Source of the DNA: Erythrobacter mangrovi
GTDB taxonomy: Bacteria; Pseudomonadota; Alphaproteobacteria; Sphingomonadales; Sphingomonadaceae
Assembly (NCBI RefSeq): GCF_013260645.1
Contig: NZ_CP053921.1
Location: 1,805,763 to 1,869,762 of the forward strand
Length of the DNA stretch: 64,000 nucleotides
Direction of reading: 5' to 3'
Part shown: positions 45,152 to 53,268 of the stretch, piece after piece
Numbering within the stretch: the stretch's first letter is position 1
Layout: each line of letters starts with the position of its first letter
Made by a program: the position numbers and the translations under genes
Notes under the pieces: model-generated
Database searches by the model: none
What the model was told of the DNA's origin: nothing
Seen by the model: only the letters and a program-made list of their open reading frames with translations

Positions 45152-47477
45152 GCTCCCCGGGACCGCCCAAGCGCTCGTTCACTTCCCGCCTCAGAGTATC
45201 GATCAGCTTCTGCGAGCATCGGCGCATCGACTGTTCTTCGTCGAGAATGGCGTGAAACGCATCATGCTTGAAACGGCGGCAGGTGCTGTCATCCATCCGA
45301 TCGGGTGTGGTGGAGCAGACTAAATCGATCATCCGCTCGCAGCCGTGGAGGCGGCCCCACAGATAATCGTTCTCACGATAGGCGCGGCTGAAGAAGGCGC
45401 CGAAATTATAGAACTCGATCCCGCGCAGCGTCGCTTGCGTCCCACCTTCGCGAATGCTGCGGGCATCATCGGGGCTGATACGATCGACCTTCACCGCGTC
45501 GAACTCGGTGAGGGAGTCGTTGCGCAACAAAGGTAGTGTGGCGACGTCGTAGAAGGGGAAGCCGAGATAGCCGAACAGCATCCGCCGCCGGAGATTCTTC
45601 GGCATCGTTTCCAGTAACGAGGAAAGCATGACCTCGGCCCGATCATCGACTTCCGGCAAGAGCCGCTTCGCTTCGAGCATGTCGAGGAGGGTGCCCGGGT
45701 CGCGCAAGACATTCTCTGCGATAGGCTCGAACGCAGGCCCCATCGCCGAAAGACCCTCCTTCTCGAAATAGAGGGCGAGGATTCGATAGACCGCGTCACG
45801 AGCGTCCCCCAGTGCTTCGTCGTCGATTTCGGGATCGGCCTCCCAGTCACGCGCAAGGCGGCGAGCAAGCAGGCGCAGGCGCCGAATTCGAAAGCCTACA
45901 TCGTGCTCGCGGAAGAAGGCGATCGCCTGATCAGTAGCGCCACCCGATGGGTCTGCCAGCATGTCCAGCCCACGCCGGGCCAATTCTTCGCGCAGGACCG
46001 CTTCGATCGGCGCAGGATCGTCGAGCATCAACTTCGGGGCGGCATCGAGAATGAGCCTCGCCAACCGCATGACGATGCCTGAGAATTTCGCTTGGGCGTA
46101 AGAGTGAAAAGCATAGCCCGCCTGCTCGGCCGCTGCTTGCTGCGCTTTCCGGCGCCAGGCGCCCAGCCTGGCGGGAGTGGGGCTGTCGAGGAACAGCGTC
46201 AGGCCGAAGAGCTTCTCGACAGCCGCGTCGACTTGCGGGCGCAGGGTGGCAACAATGCGGCTCGTCCTCTCGGCTTCGCGGCTCTGTTGGTCGAGTTGCT
46301 CGAGGTTGTCTCGGATTGGCTGTTCGCGCGGGATGGTCGATAGCGAACCGAAGATAGCGGAGAAGAAGCCCACGGGCTCGTTGGGTCCACCACCGCGATT
46401 GCTGGAGCGGTCGGGCCGCGGGTCAATGTAGACGAATCGCCTGTCGACTTCGCGCTGCGCCGGACGGCCCGGCAAAGCCGAGATCGCACCAGCGAAGGGC
46501 TTGTTGACCAGCACCGATCCGTCAATCAGCGAAACACCTTCCACGGTACCCCGATCGACATGCACCGGGATGATCCGTTCAAGGAAGGCGTCACGCCCCG
46601 GCCACGCGCGGCCAGAGCGCCGTATCAGCTGGTCCATCTCGTCCAGTCGCAGCGGCGGGAATGCACCAGGGAAGCTTGCCGTAGCCCGCGCGGCGAAAAC
46701 CAGCTCGATCGGGTTGGTCAAGCTCTCGCCACCGGTTGCTGGTGTGCGCACACGGAAAGTGATCGGGGTACGATGCTCGGTGTCTTCGACCACGGGAGGG
46801 CTGTGGAGCCGCAGGAGCTCGAGATAGCCGTGAAAGTCAGTCGCCGTAACGTAGAGATCGAGCGGATGACCTGGCGGTAGCAGCGGAGCCTCCGCGGCCG
46901 TCGCTTCCATCGCCGAGAAAGCTCTTTCGAGCATGCAGGAGAAGCCGATGCCGGAGAACGGCGGTTCGAACCAGCGCCCGCGAATGAGATGCGACATCTT
47001 GCGCCGAACTTCCTTGCGGGTTTCGGGAGCGACTGTGTGCGCAATGTCGCTACCTGGGCGGCTCAGCAGCCAATCGGCGAAGGGCTGGGCGTAGAGCTTC
47101 GACATACGCCAAGTCGGCTTGGCCTCCGGATCGACGAGCTGGTCGACGTCCGCAATCTCGAGCCAAAGATCCGTGAGCGGCTCTAGCGATTGCCCCGAGT
47201 AGATCGCCTGGGCGAGGAAGATGGCGTTGATCCCGCCTGCACTTGCACCGCTCATGATATCGGGAAGCACGCGGAGGCGCAGTCCGTGCGCTTCGGCGAC
47301 ATGTTCCAGCAATGAGCGATAGACTGCATCGACGCCGCTGCGCGGCGCATCCTCCTGATGGAAGTCGCGGCTTGCACGGGACAGCTGCCACAGCTCGCGG
47401 GTAACGCCATGCATGTAAATTGCGAGGCTGACCCCGCCGTAGCAGACCAGCGCAATTCGAAGTTCTTTTTGCCGCAT
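45129..47477 (-). CDS. Large patatin-like phospholipase (DUF3376 type)
   Basis: The 782-residue protein starts with a patatin-like phospholipase domain (about residues 7-340). The nucleophile is Ser79 in GASAGG with RIALVCYGGVSLAIYMHG upstream, and SLIDGSVLVNKPF supplies the DG/A part of the dyad. The remaining 440 residues are mostly helical and match the DUF3376 type of C-terminal extension; their role is unknown. No signal peptide is visible. I chose the ATG at 47477, before RQKELRIALVCYGG, over the far upstream start at 47561. It diverges from radA by 70 bases, and its last 23 bases overlap dnaJ. Activity is inferred from the dyad. Confidence 0.85.
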   Translation of the reverse strand: MRQKELRIALVCYGGVSLAIYMHGVTRELWQLSRASRDFHQEDAPRSGVDAVYRSLLEHVAEAHGLRLRVLPDIMSGASAGGINAIFLAQAIYSGQSLEPLTDLWLEIADVDQLVDPEAKPTWRMSKLYAQPFADWLLSRPGSDIAHTVAPETRKEVRRKMSHLIRGRWFEPPFSGIGFSCMLERAFSAMEATAAEAPLLPPGHPLDLYVTATDFHGYLELLRLHSPPVVEDTEHRTPITFRVRTPATGGESLTNPIELVFAARATASFPGAFPPLRLDEMDQLIRRSGRAWPGRDAFLERIIPVHVDRGTVEGVSLIDGSVLVNKPFAGAISALPGRPAQREVDRRFVYIDPRPDRSSNRGGGPNEPVGFFSAIFGSLSTIPREQPIRDNLEQLDQQSREAERTSRIVATLRPQVDAAVEKLFGLTLFLDSPTPARLGAWRRKAQQAAAEQAGYAFHSYAQAKFSGIVMRLARLILDAAPKLMLDDPAPIEAVLREELARRGLDMLADPSGGATDQAIAFFREHDVGFRIRRLRLLARRLARDWEADPEIDDEALGDARDAVYRILALYFEKEGLSAMGPAFEPIAENVLRDPGTLLDMLEAKRLLPEVDDRAEVMLSSLLETMPKNLRRRMLFGYLGFPFYDVATLPLLRNDSLTEFDAVKVDRISPDDARSIREGGTQATLRGIEFYNFGAFFSRAYRENDYLWGRLHGCERMIDLVCSTTPDRMDDSTCRRFKHDAFHAILDEEQSMRRCSQKLIDTLRREVNERLGGPGEPSPRKRP

Positions 47478-47547
47478 CGCCCAAGCTTTGCATGGATTTC
47501 CGATCCTTGGCAATTGCGTTCCCGAATTGTTCCGGTTAGCAAGCAGT

Positions 47548-48915
47548 ATGGCCAAGCCCAAGAAACGCTATGCCTGCCAAGCCTGTGGCAGCGTCACCCA
47601 CCGCTGGCAGGGACAATGCCCCGATTGTTCAGAATGGAACACGCTGGTCGAGGACGCACCCGCCACGGTCTTCTCGCTGAAGCATGATCTGTCGAGCGGG
47701 GGCCGGGCGGTCGAGTTTGTCGATCTCGACAAACCCGGTGCCCTCCCGATCCGGCAACCTACGGGGCTGGCCGAATTCGATCGCGCCTTGGGCGGGGGAC
47801 TCGTACCGGGTTCGGCCATCCTGATGGGCGGCGACCCGGGCATCGGCAAGTCGACCTTGCTGCTGCAGGCGGCGGCGCAGATCGCGCGGCAAGGGCGCGG
47901 TGTGATCTACGTCAGCGGCGAGGAGGCTGCGGGCCAAGTGCGGATGCGCGCCGCGCGATTGGGGTTGTCCGACGCGCCGGTGAAACTGGCCTCGGCCACC
48001 GGCGTGCGCGACATCCTTACGACGCTGGGTCAGATGGAGACGCCTGCGTTCCTCGTGATCGATTCGATCCAAACAATGCATTCCGACACGATCGAGGGCG
48101 CACCAGGCACCGTAAGTCAGGTGCGCGGCTGCGCCTTCGAGCTGATCCGCTATGCCAAGGAGAACGGCGTTGCGCTGGTTCTCGTCGGCCATGTGACCAA
48201 GGACGGAACCATCGCAGGGCCACGGGTGCTCGAACACATGGTCGATGTGGTGATGAGCTTCGAAGGAGAGCGCAGTCATCAGTATCGCATCCTGCGCGCA
48301 CTCAAGAACCGCTTCGGTGCCGTTGACGAGATCGGCGTGTTTTCGATGGCAGGTGAAGGGCTGGAAGAGGTAGCCAACCCCTCCATGCTATTCCTCTCCG
48401 GTCGGTCCGAACCCATGGCGGGCAGCGCGGTGTTTCCGGCGATCGAGGGCACCCGGCCCGTTCTGGTTGAAATCCAGGCGCTGATCGTACGGCTCCAGTC
48501 CGGTGCCACACCGCGCCGTGCGGTAGTGGGTTGGGACAGCGGAAGGCTGGCGATGTTGCTGGCCGTGCTGGAATCGCGCTGCGGGCTGAACTTCAGCTCG
48601 GCTGAGGTTTATCTCAATGTAGCTGGCGGTTACCGCTTGAGCGATCCCGCTGCGGATCTTGCAGTGGCCGCAGCGCTCGTCAGCGCCCTGGCCGACCGCC
48701 CGTTGCCTGAGGGCAGTGTATGGCTTGGGGAGGTTTCACTGGCAGGCGAGATTCGCCCGGTGGCACATGGTGGCCTGCGGTTGAAGGAGGCCGCGAAGCT
48801 GGGCTTCACGCGTGGACACGGCCCGGCTGACAGCAAGAACCTCCCATCGGACCTCGAGTTCATTGGTTTGGGACAACTCGCGAACCTCGTTGACCGGGTG
48901 ATTACGTCGGCATAG
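47548..48915 (+). CDS. radA: DNA repair protein RadA
   Basis: RadA is a DnaB-like helicase that helps branch migration in recombination. The 455-residue protein has the N-terminal zinc finger (CQACGSVTHRWQGQCPDC), Walker A in GGDPGIGKST near residue 94, the RadA-specific LKNRFGAVDEIG near 252, and a C-terminal Lon-protease-like domain (about 280-450). I took the ATG at 47548 before AKPKKRYACQ. No Shine-Dalgarno is evident. It begins the long forward run from radA to rnr. Confidence 0.96.
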   Translation: MAKPKKRYACQACGSVTHRWQGQCPDCSEWNTLVEDAPATVFSLKHDLSSGGRAVEFVDLDKPGALPIRQPTGLAEFDRALGGGLVPGSAILMGGDPGIGKSTLLLQAAAQIARQGRGVIYVSGEEAAGQVRMRAARLGLSDAPVKLASATGVRDILTTLGQMETPAFLVIDSIQTMHSDTIEGAPGTVSQVRGCAFELIRYAKENGVALVLVGHVTKDGTIAGPRVLEHMVDVVMSFEGERSHQYRILRALKNRFGAVDEIGVFSMAGEGLEEVANPSMLFLSGRSEPMAGSAVFPAIEGTRPVLVEIQALIVRLQSGATPRRAVVGWDSGRLAMLLAVLESRCGLNFSSAEVYLNVAGGYRLSDPAADLAVAAALVSALADRPLPEGSVWLGEVSLAGEIRPVAHGGLRLKEAAKLGFTRGHGPADSKNLPSDLEFIGLGQLANLVDRVITSA

Positions 48916-48933
48916 TCCCTGATCGGCTCGGTC

Positions 48934-49458
48934 ATGACAGGGTTTGATCTTCTCGTTCTGCTCATTGTGGGCATCGCCGCAGTCGGCGGCTTCTCGCGAG
49001 GTTTCGTGCAGGAAGTCCTTTCCCTCGCTGCTTGGGTTCTCGCGGCCTTCGCCATTCGCTATCTCCATACTCCGCTGACGCTTGCCATGCAGGAGTTCCT
49101 CGGGACTGGCGTTTCGACTTCGCTGTTTGCTTTCGCACTGCTGTTGTTGATCCCCTATGCCGCGATGATCGTGATCGCGAACAATGTCAGTCCCGCTTCG
49201 AAGGGAGCGGTCCTCGGTCCCATCGATCGAGTCCTTGGCTTTGGTTTCGGCGCGCTAAAGGGCGTCCTCATCACCGTCCTGGCCTTTTCACTGCTCGTGC
49301 TCGGTTACGATACCGTGTGGAGCTTCAAGGGTCGGCCAGCGTGGATGACCACCGGGCGCAGCTATGAGTTCGTCGATGCGAGCTCGCGCGCTTTGGTAGA
49401 AGTCCTGGCCGAACGCCGCGCACGCCTGCGCGAACAGGCGCCTATAGTCGAAGAATGA
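48934..49458 (+). CDS. cvpA: CvpA family membrane protein
   Basis: The 174-residue protein has the CvpA layout: four hydrophobic segments (starting FDLLVLLIVGIAAVGGF, with GFVQEVLSLAAWVLAAFAI next) and a soluble C-terminal tail rich in Arg. CvpA family members are involved in colicin V production in E. coli, and more generally in envelope stress resistance; the molecular role is unclear. It follows radA by 18 bases, and its stop overlaps the next gene by ATGA (49455-49458), so the three form an operon. Confidence 0.9.
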   Translation: MTGFDLLVLLIVGIAAVGGFSRGFVQEVLSLAAWVLAAFAIRYLHTPLTLAMQEFLGTGVSTSLFAFALLLLIPYAAMIVIANNVSPASKGAVLGPIDRVLGFGFGALKGVLITVLAFSLLVLGYDTVWSFKGRPAWMTTGRSYEFVDASSRALVEVLAERRARLREQAPIVEE

Positions 49459-49889
49459 CCGCGTCGCAGCGCACTGCGCTCTATTCCCCTGAATTGCTGG
49501 CACTTGCGGTCGAACTGGCGGACTGCCCACTTGATCCAGCCATGCCCTTGCAGGGCCACGCACGCTCGCGAACCTGCGGCAGCACTATCACGTTCTCGGC
49601 ACGAGGCGATGGGCGGATCGAAACCTTCGGCATGCGCGTCGCCGCCTGTGCCGTGGGGCAAGCGGCAGCGGCATTGTTTGCTCGTTCAGCCACAGGGCGC
49701 ACGACCGCCGAGGTTGAAGAGGCATTGGACCAGCTACGCGGCTGGCTCGCGAAGGAAGGTGCCGAACCGACGTGGCCGGGTATCGGGGTACTTGCCCCAG
49801 CACGGGATCATCCGGGTCGGCACGAAGCCATCCTGCTGCCGTGGAGAGCGGCGCTGGACGCGCTTTGCAATGCACAAACCCGCGGCTAA
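49455..49889 (+). CDS. Iron-sulfur cluster assembly scaffold-like (NifU/IscU-type) protein
   Basis: The 144-residue protein resembles a NifU/IscU-like scaffold of alphaproteobacteria. Cysteines occur in the expected positions: ARSRTCGSTITF near residue 41 and AACAVGQAAAALFARS near 65, plus Cys24 and a C-terminal Cys (LCNAQTRG). The usual Asp of IscU is not obvious. It is coupled to cvpA by an ATGA overlap. The family is annotated as an iron-sulfur scaffold, but I consider a role in Fe-S assembly likely rather than proven. The next gene, an MFS transporter, follows 38 bases later. Confidence 0.7.
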   Translation: MTASQRTALYSPELLALAVELADCPLDPAMPLQGHARSRTCGSTITFSARGDGRIETFGMRVAACAVGQAAAALFARSATGRTTAEVEEALDQLRGWLAKEGAEPTWPGIGVLAPARDHPGRHEAILLPWRAALDALCNAQTRG

Positions 49890-49927
49890 ACCCGCCCGGT
49901 CATAAGCGTCACAGGGAGAGCGCAATC

Positions 49928-51553
49928 TTGCACCGCGAGCCGACCGAGAAGGAAATCCGCCTCGTCATTGCCGCCAGTTCGGCGGGCACGATATTCGAGT
50001 GGTACGACTTTTTCATCTACGGCACGCTCGCCGCGCTGATCGGCGCGGCCTTCTTCCCGAGCGATAACGAGACGCTGGAAATCCTTCTCGTTTGGGCGGG
50101 CTTTGCGGTTGGCTTCGGCTTCCGCCCGCTGGGTGCGATCTTGTTCGGTTTCCTCGGTGATCGACTGGGGCGGAAATACACCTTCCTCGTCACGGTGACG
50201 CTGATGGGCATCGCCACCGCCGGGGTTGGCCTGATCCCCGGCGCAGCGAGCATCGGCATTGCCGCGCCGCTGATCGTGATCGGCCTGCGCATCCTCCAGG
50301 GACTTGCGCTGGGCGGCGAATATGGTGGCGCTGCGATCTACGTCGCCGAACATGCCCCACCCGAAAAACGCGGGTTCTACACCAGCTTCATCCAGGCGAG
50401 CGTGGTCGGCGGTTTCGTGCTCTCAATCGTCGTCGTGCTCCTCTGTCGTGCGTTGATCCCGGCGGACGATTTCGCGGCCTGGGGCTGGCGCATTCCGTTC
50501 CTCCTTTCGCTGATCCTGCTCGGCATTTCCCTGTGGATGCGCATGAAGCTGTCGGAGAGCCCGGTGTTCCAGGCGATGAAGGCGGCTGGCGAAACCGCGG
50601 GCAACCCCTTCATCGAGAGCTTCACCTATCCCGGCAACAAGAAGCGTATCTTCGTAGCGCTGTTCGGTGTCGCCGGCGTTCTGACCGTGATCTGGTACAC
50701 GGCCTTCTTCTACGGCCTCTCGTTCCTGCGCGGCCCCATGCGCGTCGATGAAAAACTAACCGAAGTGCTCATGTTGGTCGCGGGCCTTATTTCGATGAGT
50801 TTCTATATCTTTATCGGCAAATGGTCGGACCGGGTGGGGCGCAAGAAGCCGATCATTATCGGCGCAATTGCCACGCTGGTGTTCCTGTTCCCGATCTTCT
50901 GGGGCATGGGTGCCCTCAGCAACCCGGGACTGGAAAGCAGCGCCCGCGCCGCGCCTGTGGTGGTGAGTGGGCCGCAGTGCGACTACGATCCTTTCGCCAG
51001 CGTCCAATCGACCGAGTGCGGAAAGCTGCTTGCCGACCTTACTGCGTTGGGCATCAGCTACGACGTTTCCGAAGCGGATATGTCCAGTCTCGCCATCGGA
51101 GGCGAGAGCTACGACTACGCCGGTCTTGCAGACGACGCGCGCCGGGCGACCGTTCAGGGCTGGCTTGAAGGGCAGGGATACGACTTCTCCAAGCAGACGC
51201 CGTCGTTCCTCAGCCTGGTTGGCATCGTTGCGCTGCTCTGCGCCTTGGGCATGCTTTCGGCACTGACATATGGTTCTGTCGCGGCATTGCTCGCCGAAAT
51301 GTTCCCGGCACGGATCCGCTACAGTTCGATGTCGATCCCCTACCACATTGGTGCGGGCTATCTCGGCGGCTTCCTGCCGTTGATATCGGGCTACATCGTG
51401 GCCAGCACGGGGAATCCTTACTCGGGGTTGTGGTATTGTTGGGCCGTAATGGCCTTTGGCCTGCTGGTCGCCTGGTGGGGCATTCCCGACGGGCCGCCTC
51501 GCGATTTCGAGGACAGCGGCGAAGATCCGCCCGCGTCCCCCGTCCTTCCATGA
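49928..51553 (+). CDS. MFS transporter of the metabolite:H+ symporter type with a soluble insertion
   Basis: This 541-residue protein has 12 predicted helices and the MHS-type signature FEWYDFFIYGTLAALIG at the N-terminus, motif A in GFLGDRLGRKYTF and GKWSDRVGRKKP. Relatives move dicarboxylates, proline or similar solutes with protons. Between about residues 335 and 420 it carries a soluble insertion with two cysteines (PQCDYDP and STECGK), placed between later helices and probably periplasmic. The start is TTG at 49928, supported by AGGGAGAG seven bases upstream; no ATG lies near the conserved N-terminus. The substrate is unknown; alr follows directly. Confidence 0.85.
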   Translation: MHREPTEKEIRLVIAASSAGTIFEWYDFFIYGTLAALIGAAFFPSDNETLEILLVWAGFAVGFGFRPLGAILFGFLGDRLGRKYTFLVTVTLMGIATAGVGLIPGAASIGIAAPLIVIGLRILQGLALGGEYGGAAIYVAEHAPPEKRGFYTSFIQASVVGGFVLSIVVVLLCRALIPADDFAAWGWRIPFLLSLILLGISLWMRMKLSESPVFQAMKAAGETAGNPFIESFTYPGNKKRIFVALFGVAGVLTVIWYTAFFYGLSFLRGPMRVDEKLTEVLMLVAGLISMSFYIFIGKWSDRVGRKKPIIIGAIATLVFLFPIFWGMGALSNPGLESSARAAPVVVSGPQCDYDPFASVQSTECGKLLADLTALGISYDVSEADMSSLAIGGESYDYAGLADDARRATVQGWLEGQGYDFSKQTPSFLSLVGIVALLCALGMLSALTYGSVAALLAEMFPARIRYSSMSIPYHIGAGYLGGFLPLISGYIVASTGNPYSGLWYCWAVMAFGLLVAWWGIPDGPPRDFEDSGEDPPASPVLP

Positions 51554-51560
51554 GTGTGCA

Positions 51561-52598
51561 ATGACCGACCTACCGCCGCCTGCCCTGCGGCTGCGTATCG
51601 ATAGTTCGGCGATCGCCGCCAACTGGAACGTGCTTGATCGCCTCTCCGGCCCTGCGCGGGCAGGCGCGGCGGTCAAGGCGGATTGCTATAGCCTCGGGGT
51701 CGATAGCTGCATCCCTGCGCTGCGAGAGGCCGGCTGCCGCGACTATTTCGTCGCGCATTGGTCAGAGGTGCCTGCGGTGCTGCGCCACGTCCCGGCAGAC
51801 CAGCTAGCCGTTCTGCACGGGCCAGTCACAGCGGGGGACGCGGCCTATGCACGGGCTGCGGGGGTCCGGCCGATCATCAACAACCCACAACAGGCAAGGC
51901 TATGGCTGGAAAGTGGCGGCGGCGCCTGCGATCTCATGGTCGACACCGGCATCAATCGCCTTGGCGTAACGCCGGACCAGCTGTCCGACCCGGCGATACA
52001 GGCACTGGATGTCCATCTGCTGCTCAGCCACCTCGCCAGCGCTGACGAGGACTGCGCGCAGAATGCCCAACAGCTCGCCGATTTTCGTTCGGTCATGGCC
52101 CTCGTGAAGCATCGTCGGGCAAGTTTGGCGAACAGTGCCGGTATCGGCCTGGGCAGCGAGTACGGATTCGACCTGACCCGGCCCGGGATTGCTCTCTACG
52201 GCGGTATCCCGCGCCAAGAATTGGCTCAGGCGATACGGCAAGTGGCATACCCGCAAGCCGCGCTGATCCAGGTCCGCGACTTGCCGGCGGGCGCCAGCGT
52301 GGGGTACAATGCTACATTCACTGCGACGGAACCGATGCGCATCGGCGTCGTATCGCTCGGCTATGCCGACGGTGTCCTGCGGTGCTGGGCCGGCGGACAC
52401 TTCGTCCACGGGGAAACCAGCCTGCCGATCCTTGGCAAAGTGTCGATGGACATGATCGTGATCAGCCTCGATGCTGCGCCCATTTTGCGGGAAGGCGATT
52501 GGGTGGAGCTGCCGTACAGCCTGCCCGAGGCTGCCCGGCAGACCGGTCTGTCGCAGTATGAGCTATTGACCGTTCTGGGACACCGCTTCGAACGCTAG
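51561..52598 (+). CDS. alr: Alanine racemase
   Basis: Alr interconverts L- and D-alanine, giving D-Ala for peptidoglycan. The 345-residue protein has the PLP lysine at Lys39 in AVKADCYSLG and Tyr249 in SVGYNATF as the second catalytic base. MVDTGINRLGV and the C-terminal GKVSMDMIVISL with LLTVLGHRFER are also present. The N-terminal barrel and C-terminal beta domain have normal order; the motif ADCYSLG replaces the commoner ADAYGHG, so the PLP pocket differs slightly. I chose the ATG at 51561, seven bases after the MFS stop. Confidence 0.92.
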   Translation: MTDLPPPALRLRIDSSAIAANWNVLDRLSGPARAGAAVKADCYSLGVDSCIPALREAGCRDYFVAHWSEVPAVLRHVPADQLAVLHGPVTAGDAAYARAAGVRPIINNPQQARLWLESGGGACDLMVDTGINRLGVTPDQLSDPAIQALDVHLLLSHLASADEDCAQNAQQLADFRSVMALVKHRRASLANSAGIGLGSEYGFDLTRPGIALYGGIPRQELAQAIRQVAYPQAALIQVRDLPAGASVGYNATFTATEPMRIGVVSLGYADGVLRCWAGGHFVHGETSLPILGKVSMDMIVISLDAAPILREGDWVELPYSLPEAARQTGLSQYELLTVLGHRFER

Positions 52599-52606
52599 CC
52601 ACGCCG

Positions 52607-52650
52607 TGTTGCGCTGCACATTGTGCACATGCTAAGCGCGGATGTTGCGC
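52607..52650 (+). promoter_or_regulatory. TGCA-rich inverted repeat flanked by direct repeats upstream of phaR
   Basis: TGCACA-T-TGTGCA (52615-52627) is a perfect dyad. It is flanked by two copies of TGTTGCGC (52607-52614 and 52643-52650). PhaR regulators are known to bind TGC-rich sites near phasin and phaR genes, so this may be an autoregulatory operator. It lies 26-69 bases upstream of phaR. Confidence 0.4.
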
Positions 52651-52675
52651 ACAAAAACCAGGGGAGCGTACCGGA

Positions 52676-53218
52676 ATGGCCAAGCGTACCGCCGACGGCG
52701 AGCCGATCATCATCAAGAAATACGCCAACCGGCGGCTCTACAACACCGATACCAGCAGCTACATCACGCTGGACGACCTTGCCGGCATGGTGCGCGAGAA
52801 CGTCGATTTCCAGGTGCTCGATGCCAAGTCGGGCGACGACATCACCCATACCATCCTGACCCAGATCATCGTCGAAGAAGAGAGCCACGGTTCGCAGATG
52901 CTGCCGGTCAGCTTCCTGCGTGATCTTATCAGCATGTACGGCAATTCGATGCAGTCGCTGATGCCCAGCTATCTCGAAGCGAGCATGGCCAATTTCCGCA
53001 AGAACCGCGAACAGCTGCAGGAAGCTTTCGCCAAGGGCCTCGCATCCAACCCATTGGCCAAGCTGGCCGAAACCAATCTCAAGATGATGCAGAACGCGGC
53101 CGAGGCGTTCATCCCCGGGGCGCGCAAGTCGTCCAAGCCGGACCAGGCAGCGGAGCTTGCCGAGATGCGCGCGCAGATGGCTGCCATGCAGAAGAAGCTG
53201 GACGAACTGAGCAAATAG
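52676..53218 (+). CDS. phaR: Polyhydroxyalkanoate synthesis repressor PhaR
   Basis: PhaR senses PHA granules and represses phasin and its own gene. The 180-residue protein begins with the PHB/PHA accumulation regulator DNA-binding domain (KKYANRRLYNTDTSSYITL), followed by VLDAKSGDDITHTILTQII and the second domain (SFLRDLISMYGNSMQSL). The C-terminal part is helical with a short coiled coil ending AAMQKKLDELSK. GGGGAGC lies upstream of the ATG at 52676. The regulator does not need local PHA genes, and none are visible here. Confidence 0.93.
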   Translation: MAKRTADGEPIIIKKYANRRLYNTDTSSYITLDDLAGMVRENVDFQVLDAKSGDDITHTILTQIIVEEESHGSQMLPVSFLRDLISMYGNSMQSLMPSYLEASMANFRKNREQLQEAFAKGLASNPLAKLAETNLKMMQNAAEAFIPGARKSSKPDQAAELAEMRAQMAAMQKKLDELSK

Positions 53219-53268
53219 CGGCATCGGCCCGCGCTCATTCCGACTAGCAGAATACGGGAAATAGCGAC

